Shown piece by piece: positions 1 to 4,842 of a stretch of 5,774 nt of DNA (positions are counted from its first letter, which is position 1; every line of letters starts with the position of its first letter). The stretch comes from an uncultured archaeon. Lineage in GTDB: Archaea; Aenigmatarchaeota; Aenigmatarchaeia; GW2011-AR5. The stretch covers positions 1-5,774 of the forward strand of contig CAIKBN010000138.1 of assembly GCA_903825675.1 (NCBI GenBank), read 5' to 3'. Made by a program: the position numbers and the translations under genes. Under the pieces are notes generated by a model that was not told the DNA's origin, did no database searches, and worked only from the letters and a program-made list of their open reading frames with translations.

Positions 1-4
1 AAAT

Positions 5-589
5 TTAGCCTATACCCAGGGTGTAGTTTATTGTCAACTGGTCGTTGAGCTCTAAGTTTACGGCTGTGAATGTACCTTCGCATAGCATTACTGAATCCAT
101 TGCTGTTCCATTGTATAATCCAGTTGCGTTGACGCTATAGTAGTTTCCATTTGATGTCCATGTCTTGACGAAAGACCAGTTACCGTTGTTGAAACCTGCA
201 TAGTAAGTTGCTTGTGACCTGTTCATGGTTGAAGCTGCTATTATTATTTCTCCACCATTTGTCAGGTTCTTATCTCCAGCATTCCAAGCACCTGAGCCAT
301 TGCCTACTGCTAGTACACTGAAAATACCGCCAGCTGCTATTCCTAGATACTGTCTTGTTGCGTTCTTTCCTGCATTGGTTATGAGATTGTGGTTGCAATT
401 TGCTCCTGGCATTCCTTCATAACATTCTCCTGTTGGACTGTTTTTACAGGCGCAGATAAACCCTGTAAGTTTGCTTGTGTCTCCTACTATATTTCCCATA
501 TTAGTGATGGCTATCGGTGAGGAAAACATTGTTCCTGCTATAAAAGCTGCTAATATAGCCACCGAACCCAATAGTGTTTTTTTATTCAT
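5..589 (-). CDS. Secreted tail-fibre-like surface protein, heavily sequon-bearing (hypothetical)
   Basis: A 194-residue exported protein of unproven function. The N-terminus has Lys3-Lys4 and then a hydrophobic stretch at about 6-22, so it is a signal peptide or signal anchor; there is no lipobox. Residues 46-65 hold four Cys (46, 48, 56, 65), with a fifth at 170. From about 68 the order of motifs recalls the small beta-rich domains of phage tail-fibre-like proteins: NLITNAGKN (68-76), a short helix, VLAVGNGSGAWNAGD (92-106), a Gly/Asn-rich middle, ATGLYNGT (155-162), and a final DQLTINYTLGIG (183-194). That resemblance is from memory. Eight N-X-S/T sequons occur (N76, 97, 108, 123, 137, 154, 160, 188), suggesting a glycosylated extracellular protein. 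The ATG lies 6 nt after the stop of the 66-aa gene, and a strong Shine-Dalgarno sits inside that gene's end, so the two are probably cotranscribed. Adhesin or appendage subunit is a guess. Confidence 0.75.
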   Translation of the reverse strand: MNKKTLLGSVAILAAFIAGTMFSSPIAITNMGNIVGDTSKLTGFICACKNSPTGECYEGMPGANCNHNLITNAGKNATRQYLGIAAGGIFSVLAVGNGSGAWNAGDKNLTNGGEIIIAASTMNRSQATYYAGFNNGNWSFVKTWTSNGNYYSVNATGLYNGTAMDSVMLCEGTFTAVNLELNDQLTINYTLGIG

Positions 590-595
590 GATATT

Positions 596-796
596 CTATT
601 CCTCCTTATCGAAAAAACGCATAGCAGTTGCTACTGCCTTTGGTGCGTTGTTTCGTTCATTCCATGCCTTATAGCATAGAAATATGAAGAAAAGACAAGA
701 CATAACTAATATAATAGGTGCTATAGACATATCTGCATTGGCCTTGACAACTGTGACTTTTATGCTTTCGCCTATGCCTAGGGTTTCTCCGTTCAC
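596..796 (-). CDS. 66-aa single-pass membrane protein with one IGESI module
   Basis: A small protein I cannot assign to a named family. Residues 1-19 carry the module GIGESIKVTVVKA. A membrane helix follows at about 25-42, then a polar 24-residue tail with K43, R48, K53, R60 and K64, which is probably cytoplasmic. The start is GTG, supported by AAGGCGA 6 nt upstream and by a TATA-like box at 829-836. The 48 bp encoding the module (741-788) match 1643-1690 of the larger neighbour at 40 of 48 positions, so the two genes are paralogous in part and share the layout module-helix-tail. The stop is 6 nt before the secreted tail-fibre-like gene, whose Shine-Dalgarno overlaps this gene's end. The role may be to anchor or assemble the secreted product, but this rests only on position. 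Confidence 0.65.
   Translation of the reverse strand: MNGETLGIGESIKVTVVKANADMSIAPIILVMSCLFFIFLCYKAWNERNNAPKAVATAMRFFDKEE
601..607 (-). promoter_or_regulatory. Shine-Dalgarno site AAGGAGG for the secreted protein
   Basis: The minus strand reads AAGGAGG, 11 nt before the ATG at 589. It lies inside the last codons of the upstream 66-aa gene, which implies translation from a shared transcript. It is the only full-strength Shine-Dalgarno in the window and fixes this start. Confidence 0.8.
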
Positions 797-800
797 TAAA

Positions 801-836
801 TCGCCTTTTTAAATTATGTTATTTGGTTCTTTTATA
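801..836 (-). promoter_or_regulatory. TATA-like box and short leader of the 66-aa gene
   Basis: TATAAAAG lies at 829-836 on the minus strand, ending 32 nt before the GTG. Transcription would start about 10 nt before the GTG, leaving a leader that contains AAGGCGA (801-807), a weak Shine-Dalgarno. The same AAGGCGA precedes the related gene at 1710. The box abuts the stop codon of the four-helix protein at 838. Confidence 0.5.
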
Positions 837-837
837 T

Positions 838-1233
838 CTATATTTTGATGACATTTTTTAAATTTAAATGCCTGCTGTGTTTTTTTGCAGGGCTTGGTTC
901 TGCCTTCCAGAACTTCCATATTACTATATTTGATATAGCAGCTGGTACTGCCATGACTACAAACAATGGGCTGTTAGCTATAGGTTTATTAAATATCAAA
1001 GACCAGACAAAACCTACTGCTAATATAGCTATAAAGACTGAAAGGGCATTACCCCATATACCAGCTAAGTATCTGTTTATGAATATTGCTGCTATTGTAC
1101 AGACAATAATAAAACCTAGCAAATATTGGTTAAATATCAAAGTAATGTCATATTCAGCAAGAAATAATAATATTAAGCTGGCTATAGAAATGCTTAGAAG
1201 GTTTATTATCCCGTTTTTTACCAATTCGTTCAT
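838..1233 (-). CDS. Four-helix integral membrane protein (hypothetical)
   Basis: A 131-residue membrane protein with no family I recognise. Hydrophobic segments lie at about 9-25, 38-53, 61-81 and 88-106, followed by a basic tail of some 25 residues rich in Lys, Arg and His. The size and helix count would fit a holin-like or small carrier protein, but no motif supports either. I chose the ATG at 1233 because a TATA-like box (1257-1264) ends 23 nt before it, the leaderless spacing seen at other genes here; a run of six G also lies 7 nt upstream. An in-frame TTG at 1248 would add five residues and is less likely. The opposite strand is also open over this stretch (845-1264), but that frame lacks any coherent protein features. 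It sits between the two IGESI-module genes. Confidence 0.6.
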   Translation of the reverse strand: MNELVKNGIINLLSISIASLILLFLAEYDITLIFNQYLLGFIIVCTIAAIFINRYLAGIWGNALSVFIAILAVGFVWSLIFNKPIANSPLFVVMAVPAAISNIVIWKFWKAEPSPAKKHSRHLNLKNVIKI

Positions 1234-1256
1234 CCCAATACCCCCCAAGAACCTTT

Positions 1257-1264
1257 CTATATAA
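1257..1264 (-). promoter_or_regulatory. TATA-like box of the four-helix protein
   Basis: TTATATAG on the minus strand ends 23 nt before the ATG at 1233, a spacing expected for a leaderless archaeal transcript. Its upstream edge overlaps a perfect 7-bp dyad at 1263-1281. Confidence 0.45.
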
Positions 1265-1281
1265 GAATAGATAGTATTCTT
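1263..1281. repeat. Perfect 7-bp inverted repeat next to a TATA-like box
   Basis: AAGAATA (1263-1269) and TATTCTT (1275-1281) are perfect complements around a 5-nt spacer. The dyad lies 12 bp after the stop of the 138-aa gene and touches the TATA-like box of the four-helix protein. It could be an operator covering the factor-B site, or a 3' hairpin of the upstream transcript. Confidence 0.45.
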
Positions 1282-1293
1282 GACTTAAATAAT

Positions 1294-1710
1294 TTAGTAT
1301 GGTGACCTATAATGATATTTTTGCTGTTTTTTTCTTTTAAAGTAAAATAATATCAAACATGCTATTAAAATAAAGGCTAGTATCAGAAAAGGAAGGATAT
1401 TAGACTCTTGTGCTGCTGGGGTTATAATATCATGCGCTGCTGTGACAACCTTGGCATTTATTTTTTCGCCTATGGCTATAGAATCTGAGGATGCGCTGCT
1501 TAAATTATAAACTGCTTTGGCTGGACTGGCTATAGAATCTGAGGATGCGCTGCTTAAATTATAAACTGCTTTGGCTGGACTGGCTTTTATATCTTCACCT
1601 ATGTTTATGAGTTCTGATTGTGCATTACTCAGCATAGAAACTGCCTTAACAACAATGGCTTCTATGCTTTCGCCTATGCTTATGGATTCTGGTGGAAGCA
1701 TATGAATCAT
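1294..1710 (-). CDS. 138-aa repeat protein with C-terminal membrane anchor (IGESI modules)
   Basis: I do not recognise a named family. The N-terminal 90 residues are four degenerate units. Unit 1 is ESISIGESIEAIVVKAV (8-24). Unit 2 is ELINIGEDIKASPAKAV (33-49). Unit 3 (about 58-67) lacks the IGExI part. Unit 4 is DSIAIGEKINAKVVTAA (76-92). Units 2 and 3 include an exact 18-residue duplication. A membrane helix follows at 105-124, then a strongly basic tail (KRKKQQKYHYRSPY). There is no signal peptide, so if the repeats are outside the cell the protein inserts by its single C-terminal helix. Two ATGs fit: 1710, used here, with AAGGCGA 1 nt upstream, or 1701, three residues later. The 66-aa protein at 596-796 is a short paralogue. 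The Ser/Ala-rich repeats suggest an extended stalk or spacer, which is inference only. Confidence 0.65.
   Translation of the reverse strand: MIHMLPPESISIGESIEAIVVKAVSMLSNAQSELINIGEDIKASPAKAVYNLSSASSDSIASPAKAVYNLSSASSDSIAIGEKINAKVVTAAHDIITPAAQESNILPFLILAFILIACLILFYFKRKKQQKYHYRSPY
1473..1585. repeat. Exact 54-bp tandem duplication inside the 138-aa gene
   Basis: Positions 1473-1526 and 1527-1580 are identical over all 54 bases, with 5 further bases of a third copy (1581-1585). The length is 18 codons, so the frame is kept and one SPAKAVYNLSSASSDSIA unit is duplicated. Perfect identity, including silent positions, points to a very recent event or to assembly error, in contrast with the degenerate outer units. 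Confidence 0.95.
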
Positions 1711-1711
1711 T

Positions 1712-1759
1712 TCGCCTTGTTTATTATTTAACTATGTATTTTATCTTAATAAATTTATA
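1712..1759 (-). promoter_or_regulatory. Promoter and leader of the 138-aa gene
   Basis: TATAAA lies at 1754-1759 on the minus strand, its end 43 nt before the ATG at 1710. A transcript starting about 25 nt downstream would have a leader near 20 nt containing AAGGCGA (1712-1718), the same motif found before the 66-aa gene. Confidence 0.5.
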
Positions 1760-1842
1760 TGAGCGGCATATATGGTTAAGCTGCATGATAATTTCTTACT
1801 TTGGCTCAAAGTATAGGTTTTGGATAATTTTCTTGACTTTTT
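1760..1842. other. Non-coding or decayed stretch
   Basis: No gene is supported here. On the minus strand a 19-codon frame without a start codon (1796-1855, ending at TAA) reads like a genuine C-terminus (..EKVKKIIQNLYFEPK). It overlaps the end of the kinase remnant in another frame, so it may be a frameshifted tail of the same decayed region. Confidence 0.3.
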
Positions 1843-2040
1843 CTAGATGTTGCTTTTAATTAGTGGTTGCTTAATAGAAAGGCCAAAAGAAAAGGTAGAG
1901 CCTTTGCTCAGGCCAGGACTTTCTACCCATATTCTTCCGTTATTATTGTGAATATTAGAAACAGCCTTTACAAGCTTCATTATGTTTTCGGAATAATTGG
2001 TTTTAGGCATTACAACTATAGATATATCATGTTCTTTCAT
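1843..2040 (-). pseudogene. Chimeric remnant: KaiC-like/DUF7504 N-terminus joined to histidine kinase C-terminus
   Basis: This 65-codon frame is too short for any whole domain. Residues 35-56, GRIWVESPGLSKGSTFSFGL and what follows, are the last strands and G2-type loop (KGSTF, 46-50) of a histidine kinase HATPase_c domain; the stretch LVKAVSNIHNNN (23-34) also fits the kinase helix before it. The start, HDISIVVMPKTNYSENIMKLVK (about 4-25), instead resembles the first strand and helix of archaeal KaiC-like/DUF7504 proteins, which often neighbour kinases; this is from memory. All of the kinase's dimerisation, H, N and G1 boxes are missing. The simplest reading is an in-frame deletion that joined two adjacent signalling genes. 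The ATG overlaps a TGA in the frame upstream (ATGA), as expected inside an old operon. A TATA-like box remains upstream. A functional small protein is possible but unlikely. Confidence 0.55.
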
Positions 2041-2097
2041 CTGCTTTCAATTTTATCCAGATCCATGCTTATCCATGAAGCTATTTATCGGTCTTTG

Positions 2098-2112
2098 TTT
2101 TTATATGCTTTT
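2098..2112 (-). promoter_or_regulatory. TATA-like box upstream of the kinase remnant
   Basis: The minus strand reads AAAAGC (BRE-like, 2107-2112) followed by ATATAAAAA (2098-2106). Transcription would start near 2075-2080, about 35-40 nt before the remnant's ATG at 2040. It lies just after the lemA stop at 2138. Confidence 0.4.
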
Positions 2113-2137
2113 GAAAGAATTCGAGCTAAATAGCTAA

Positions 2138-2722
2138 CTATGCTGTTAGATTAACCTTGGGTGCTTCCTCTGCTCCTAGTGTTGCCTGGAACATTGTCTT
2201 CTCTGTCATTCCCATCCAACCTGCTACTATGTTCGAAGGTATGAATTTGACCAGGTTGTTGTAACTCCTGACAGCATCGTTGTAATTGATCCTTGCGACA
2301 GCTACTCTGTTTTCAGTGCCAGCAAGCTCGTCCATTAGCGCAGTAACAGTCTTATCTGCTTTAAGGTCAGGATAGTTCTCACTAACAGCAATTATGGTTT
2401 TCAGGACTGATTCCAACTCGTTAGCCACCTTAACACGCTCTTCTGTTGCTGTGGTTACCATCCACTGGGTTCTAAGATCAGTTATTTTAGTCAGAAGATT
2501 TTGCTCGAAGGTCATATAACCTTTAACTGAATTAACAAGATTAGGTATAAGGTCTATTCGTCTCTGATACTGCGTTTCCACATCTGCCCATGTCTTTTTC
2601 ACGTTCTGGTCAGCAGATATCAAGGAATTATAGGTTCCTACAAACCATGATAGCAGAATTAATATTACTATAACAATAATGCCTAGGTATATCCATTTTT
2701 TCGGAATACCGGATTTTGCCAT
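2138..2722 (-). CDS. lemA: LemA family membrane protein
   Basis: A 194-residue LemA family protein, close to the usual family length. A short basic N-terminus (KKW, 8-10) leads into a membrane helix at about 11-28. The family signature follows: YNSLISADQNVKKTWADVE (31-49), then YQRRIDLIPNLVNSVKGY (52-69). The rest is a helical bundle with the conserved-looking SENYPDLKA (about 114-122) and a late YN-AV-YN stretch before the FIPSNIVAG segment. In this family the bundle lies on one side of the membrane; the biochemical function is not established. The next gene upstream, 116 bp away, encodes a TPM-domain protein, the usual partner, which supports a shared envelope role. The start is ATG with no Shine-Dalgarno; a TATA-like box 29 nt upstream implies a leaderless or nearly leaderless mRNA, so the two genes can be transcribed separately. 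Confidence 0.93.
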   Translation of the reverse strand: MAKSGIPKKWIYLGIIVIVILILLSWFVGTYNSLISADQNVKKTWADVETQYQRRIDLIPNLVNSVKGYMTFEQNLLTKITDLRTQWMVTTATEERVKVANELESVLKTIIAVSENYPDLKADKTVTALMDELAGTENRVAVARINYNDAVRSYNNLVKFIPSNIVAGWMGMTEKTMFQATLGAEEAPKVNLTA

Positions 2723-2750
2723 AATTATCAGATTTAATTTGAGGTTTCAA

Positions 2751-2760
2751 CTTTAAATAC
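2751..2760 (-). promoter_or_regulatory. TATA-like box of lemA
   Basis: GTATTTAAAG on the minus strand; the TTTAAA core ends 29 nt before the lemA ATG, the same spacing as at the TPM gene. There is no Shine-Dalgarno in between. Confidence 0.55.
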
Positions 2761-2794
2761 GAAATCATTTTGCTTTCTTTTTGGATTTCTTTTC

Positions 2795-2818
2795 AAGAAC
2801 ATTGTTTTCAATGTTCTT
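2795..2818. terminator. Perfect 10-bp hairpin after the TPM gene
   Basis: AAGAACATTG (2795-2804), a 4-nt loop, and CAATGTTCTT (2809-2818) form a perfect stem, 20 bp downstream of the TPM stop and before the lemA promoter. The minus-strand RNA has no U-run after it (the sequence is A/G-rich), so it is not a classic intrinsic terminator. It may be a 3'-end stabilising hairpin or processing site, or a protein-binding dyad. Confidence 0.45.
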
Positions 2819-2838
2819 TAAATATTAATTAAGATCGA

Positions 2839-3660
2839 TCAACGGCCTGCTCCGCCGCCGCCTCCACCACCGCCGCCGAAACCGCCGCCTCCACCAAAGC
2901 CACCGCCACCAAAGCCGCCGCGACCGCCGAAACCAGCGATAGCACCTAGAAAAATTATTCTTTTCTTTTTTTTCTTGAGCTTATGCTGGCAGGTTTTGCA
3001 TATTAAATATTCTCTTTCTGAAGTAAAATTCTTTGAACCGCATTTGGGGCATTCTGGTTTCCATGCAAATAAAAAGATTATTATAGGAATGGTTACAATT
3101 AAAATAAATGGGGATAAAACAAGAAATAATATTAATAAAGCAGCTATATCAGTGCCTTCTCCGCTAACATAAGCAATATACTTTCCTTCAAGAAGACTTT
3201 TGACATCAGAGACAATAATATAAGCTGCTTGCGAGTAGTCATGCACTTCATAATAAGGCAGGGCATCGTCGAGTATTCTTCCTGCTGTTGCATCTGTTAT
3301 TGTGCCTTCGAGTCCGTAACCGACTTCTAAACGCAACCGGCTACCAGAAGTACCGTTAGCTATCATGAGCAAAAGCAGGCCGTTGTTCTCGGTTTTTTTC
3401 CCAATGCCCCAGGTATTGAAGATCTTGTAGGCATAGGTTTCTTTAGTCTCGTCTTCGGGCAGCTTTGAGAGAGTTACAACTGCGAACTCGACAGTTGAAT
3501 TGCTTTCGATCTCCCTAAGCATGCTTTCTAGGACTGCGGCATTGCCAAGAATGCCTGCATAATCATTAACGTAATTGCCTGTCCATTCAGGAGCATTAGT
3601 GGCGAAAACTGGGGAAATGATAAACATTATTGCAAGAATAGGCAGTATAGCGATTCTCAT
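2839..3660 (-). CDS. TPM-domain (YgcG-like) membrane protein with zinc ribbon and glycine-rich tail
   Basis: A 273-residue envelope protein. A signal peptide (about 1-20, ending ..SPVFA) is followed by a TPM domain (about 28-160) that opens with YVNDYAGIL (30-38) and contains NNGLLLLMI (92-100), RLEVGYGLEGTITD (110-123) and the AGRILDD helix (126-132). A long hydrophobic segment (172-199) crosses the membrane. A four-Cys zinc ribbon follows (CPKC at 204-207, CKTC at 221-224), then a Lys-rich linker and a C-terminal tail of almost pure Gly with a few Phe and Arg (243-273). The TPM domain should be outside the cell and the ribbon inside. The glycine tail is usual for this family; the zinc ribbon is less common and looks like an archaeal elaboration. 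Such proteins recur next to LemA, as here. The ATG follows a TATA-like box by 29 nt, without a Shine-Dalgarno. The cellular function is unknown. Confidence 0.9.
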   Translation of the reverse strand: MRIAILPILAIMFIISPVFATNAPEWTGNYVNDYAGILGNAAVLESMLREIESNSTVEFAVVTLSKLPEDETKETYAYKIFNTWGIGKKTENNGLLLLMIANGTSGSRLRLEVGYGLEGTITDATAGRILDDALPYYEVHDYSQAAYIIVSDVKSLLEGKYIAYVSGEGTDIAALLILFLVLSPFILIVTIPIIIFLFAWKPECPKCGSKNFTSEREYLICKTCQHKLKKKKKRIIFLGAIAGFGGRGGFGGGGFGGGGGFGGGGGGGGGAGR

Positions 3661-3689
3661 GATTTTATTTTAAAAACTAAACTTAAATT

Positions 3690-3697
3690 CTTATAAA
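3690..3697 (-). promoter_or_regulatory. TATA-like box of the TPM gene
   Basis: TTTATAAG on the minus strand ends 29 nt before the ATG at 3660, matching the lemA spacing. The short AT-rich leader has no Shine-Dalgarno. Confidence 0.55.
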
Positions 3698-3727
3698 ATT
3701 TAGTGCCCTGTTATTTATTTAACACGG

Positions 3728-4618
3728 TTAAATAATTGTCCCGCTTCCGATAATTCTTGGCAGGGTTTCATTTTGCGAGGCTATTATGCATTTTTGATGT
3801 TCTTTGTACGCAACAGGCTGGACTAATCTTAAAGCAATATCATCGCCAACTGATTCTATTGTTGATGTAATTACCTGCAAACCTACGGCAACAAAAACAA
3901 GCATGCCTTGTTTTAATTCGTTTTTGAAAAAAATGTTCTTCCTGAACCTTATTTTTATACTGTCTGTTTTTTTCATTTCTCTGCAGATAACATATCCTCG
4001 CTTTAATTCTTCAGCTTCAACGCCTTTCAGGTTGAGCCCGACGCGCATGCCTGGACGGACTTCTTCAAAATCCTTGTCTTGCGACTGGATGCCTTTTACA
4101 GTAACTTCCCTGCCCAAAGGCTCAACAATTACTTTGTCATATTTCTTTAAAGTTCCGCTTTTTGCTATGCCAAGTATAACTGTTCCGACACCTTTTACAT
4201 TGAAATAATTGTCAATAGGTATTAACAAATCGCTGTTCCGATGGATATTTGCCTTAAGAAGCTCTTGCCTCAATTGTTCCTCGGTCACGAATTCAAATTT
4301 TTCTATTGATGTATCTTTTATTATGGGCTGCAACAAATTCTTGTCACCAATAATGAAGCCTTGCTTGAAATCAAATTCATCTATTGCTATTATTATCTCG
4401 CCGATTTCTTTTGTCAATTCTTTTGCAACTATGACAGGCACATCTGCCATGGCTATTGCCTGCAGCAACGGCTGTATCTTTTCAGAATTGGGCGAGACAA
4501 AGGTTAGAACGCCTTCAGAGCTTGCATGGTTAAAAATAGCCAGGTCATTCTCTGTGCCTTTTTTACCTAGTTTTTTTGCCAATTCAATATCCCCAAAAAT
4601 GCCTACTGTAAGGTTCAT
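3728..4618 (-). CDS. EF-Tu/SelB-like translation-factor paralogue with degenerate GTPase domain
   Basis: A 296-residue protein of the archaeal EF-Tu/IF-2/SelB-like family. Residues 1-120 keep the fold pattern of a G domain but not its motifs. The P-loop position reads VGIFGDIELAK (5-15) instead of GxxxxGK[ST]. No DxxG is seen, and no NKxD follows the late strands. It should therefore not hydrolyse GTP. From about 130 comes a recognisable EF-Tu domain 2 beta-barrel: PIDNYFNVKGVGTVILGIAK (134-153), SGTLKKYDKV (154-163), VKGIQSQDKDFEEVRPGMRVG (174-194, as in EF-Tu's ..IQxH..xxxxAxxGxRVG) and ELKRGYV (204-210). The last 85 residues fit domain 3, ending RIIGSGTII. Homologues are widespread in archaea with unknown role, possibly binding an RNA or ribosomal partner. 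It has its own TATA-like box 24 nt before the ATG and is divergent from the dehydrogenase gene. Confidence 0.88.
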   Translation of the reverse strand: MNLTVGIFGDIELAKKLGKKGTENDLAIFNHASSEGVLTFVSPNSEKIQPLLQAIAMADVPVIVAKELTKEIGEIIIAIDEFDFKQGFIIGDKNLLQPIIKDTSIEKFEFVTEEQLRQELLKANIHRNSDLLIPIDNYFNVKGVGTVILGIAKSGTLKKYDKVIVEPLGREVTVKGIQSQDKDFEEVRPGMRVGLNLKGVEAEELKRGYVICREMKKTDSIKIRFRKNIFFKNELKQGMLVFVAVGLQVITSTIESVGDDIALRLVQPVAYKEHQKCIIASQNETLPRIIGSGTII

Positions 4619-4642
4619 TCATTATCAATAGATAGAAGAATA

Positions 4643-4648
4643 TTTATA
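4643..4648 (-). promoter_or_regulatory. TATA-like box of the pseudo-GTPase gene
   Basis: TATAAA on the minus strand ends 24 nt before the ATG at 4618, predicting a leaderless mRNA. Copy 1 of the 47-bp direct repeat begins 12 bp upstream of it. Confidence 0.55.
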
Positions 4649-4660
4649 GAAAATAATGCT

Positions 4661-4707
4661 CCGTCCGTTATATCAAACTGAATCGATATTCCCCTGTTTT
4701 TTGGGGG
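4661..4707. repeat. 47-bp direct repeat, copy 1
   Basis: This matches 5708-5754 at 42 of 47 positions in the same orientation, 1047 bp apart. Both copies contain CCCCTGTTTTTTG intact. Copy 1 also has a small CCCC...GGGG inverted pair around the T-run. It lies in the divergent intergenic region, and together with copy 2 it brackets the dehydrogenase gene. Confidence 0.85.
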
Positions 4708-4813
4708 CATTCAAATTGGATTTAGATACCCCTAAAAGCGAACAAAAGTAGATGAAGCGACTAGTTAGACGAAATTCTGGGGCTCGCCTCCTTCCAGCTT
4801 GATTTAGAAAGTG

Positions 4814-4821
4814 TTATAAAT
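4814..4821 (+). promoter_or_regulatory. TATA-like box of the dehydrogenase gene
   Basis: TTATAAAT, preceded by the purine-rich GAAAGTG (BRE-like). The TATAAA core ends 22 nt before the ATG at 4843, predicting a leaderless mRNA and favouring that ATG over the in-frame TTG at 4837. Confidence 0.6.
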
Positions 4822-4842
4822 ATACAAAAATAATTATTGACT

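Noticed and set aside
845..1264. A 139-codon open frame on the plus strand opposite the four-helix protein
   Set aside because: It is antisense to a protein with clean membrane helices and a basic tail, its composition is patchy, and no promoter or Shine-Dalgarno precedes it.
5..1710. A provirus covering the left part, given the tail-fibre-like protein and small membrane proteins
   Set aside because: No capsid, terminase, portal, integrase or attachment site is visible, and the fibre-like protein has a signal peptide, unlike a virion component assembled in the cytoplasm.
1867..2133. An 88-codon plus-strand frame opposite the kinase remnant
   Set aside because: No recognisable motif, and the minus strand holds a clear histidine kinase fragment over most of it.
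2842..2934. The GC-rich, repetitive end of the TPM gene as a separate repeat element
   Set aside because: It encodes the glycine-rich tail that is normal for TPM/YgcG-like proteins.
3804..4631. Two long plus-strand open frames opposite the pseudo-GTPase
   Set aside because: The minus strand encodes a recognisable EF-Tu-like protein across the same bases; the plus frames show only its mirrored composition.
4691..4732. CCCC...GGGGG...CCCC pairing as a riboswitch or terminator
   Set aside because: The stems are only 4-5 bp and compete with each other, and no known riboswitch pattern is visible.
4619..4842. A tRNA or small RNA gene in the divergent intergenic region
   Set aside because: No cloverleaf arms, T-loop consensus or CCA-adjacent acceptor stem could be found on either strand.
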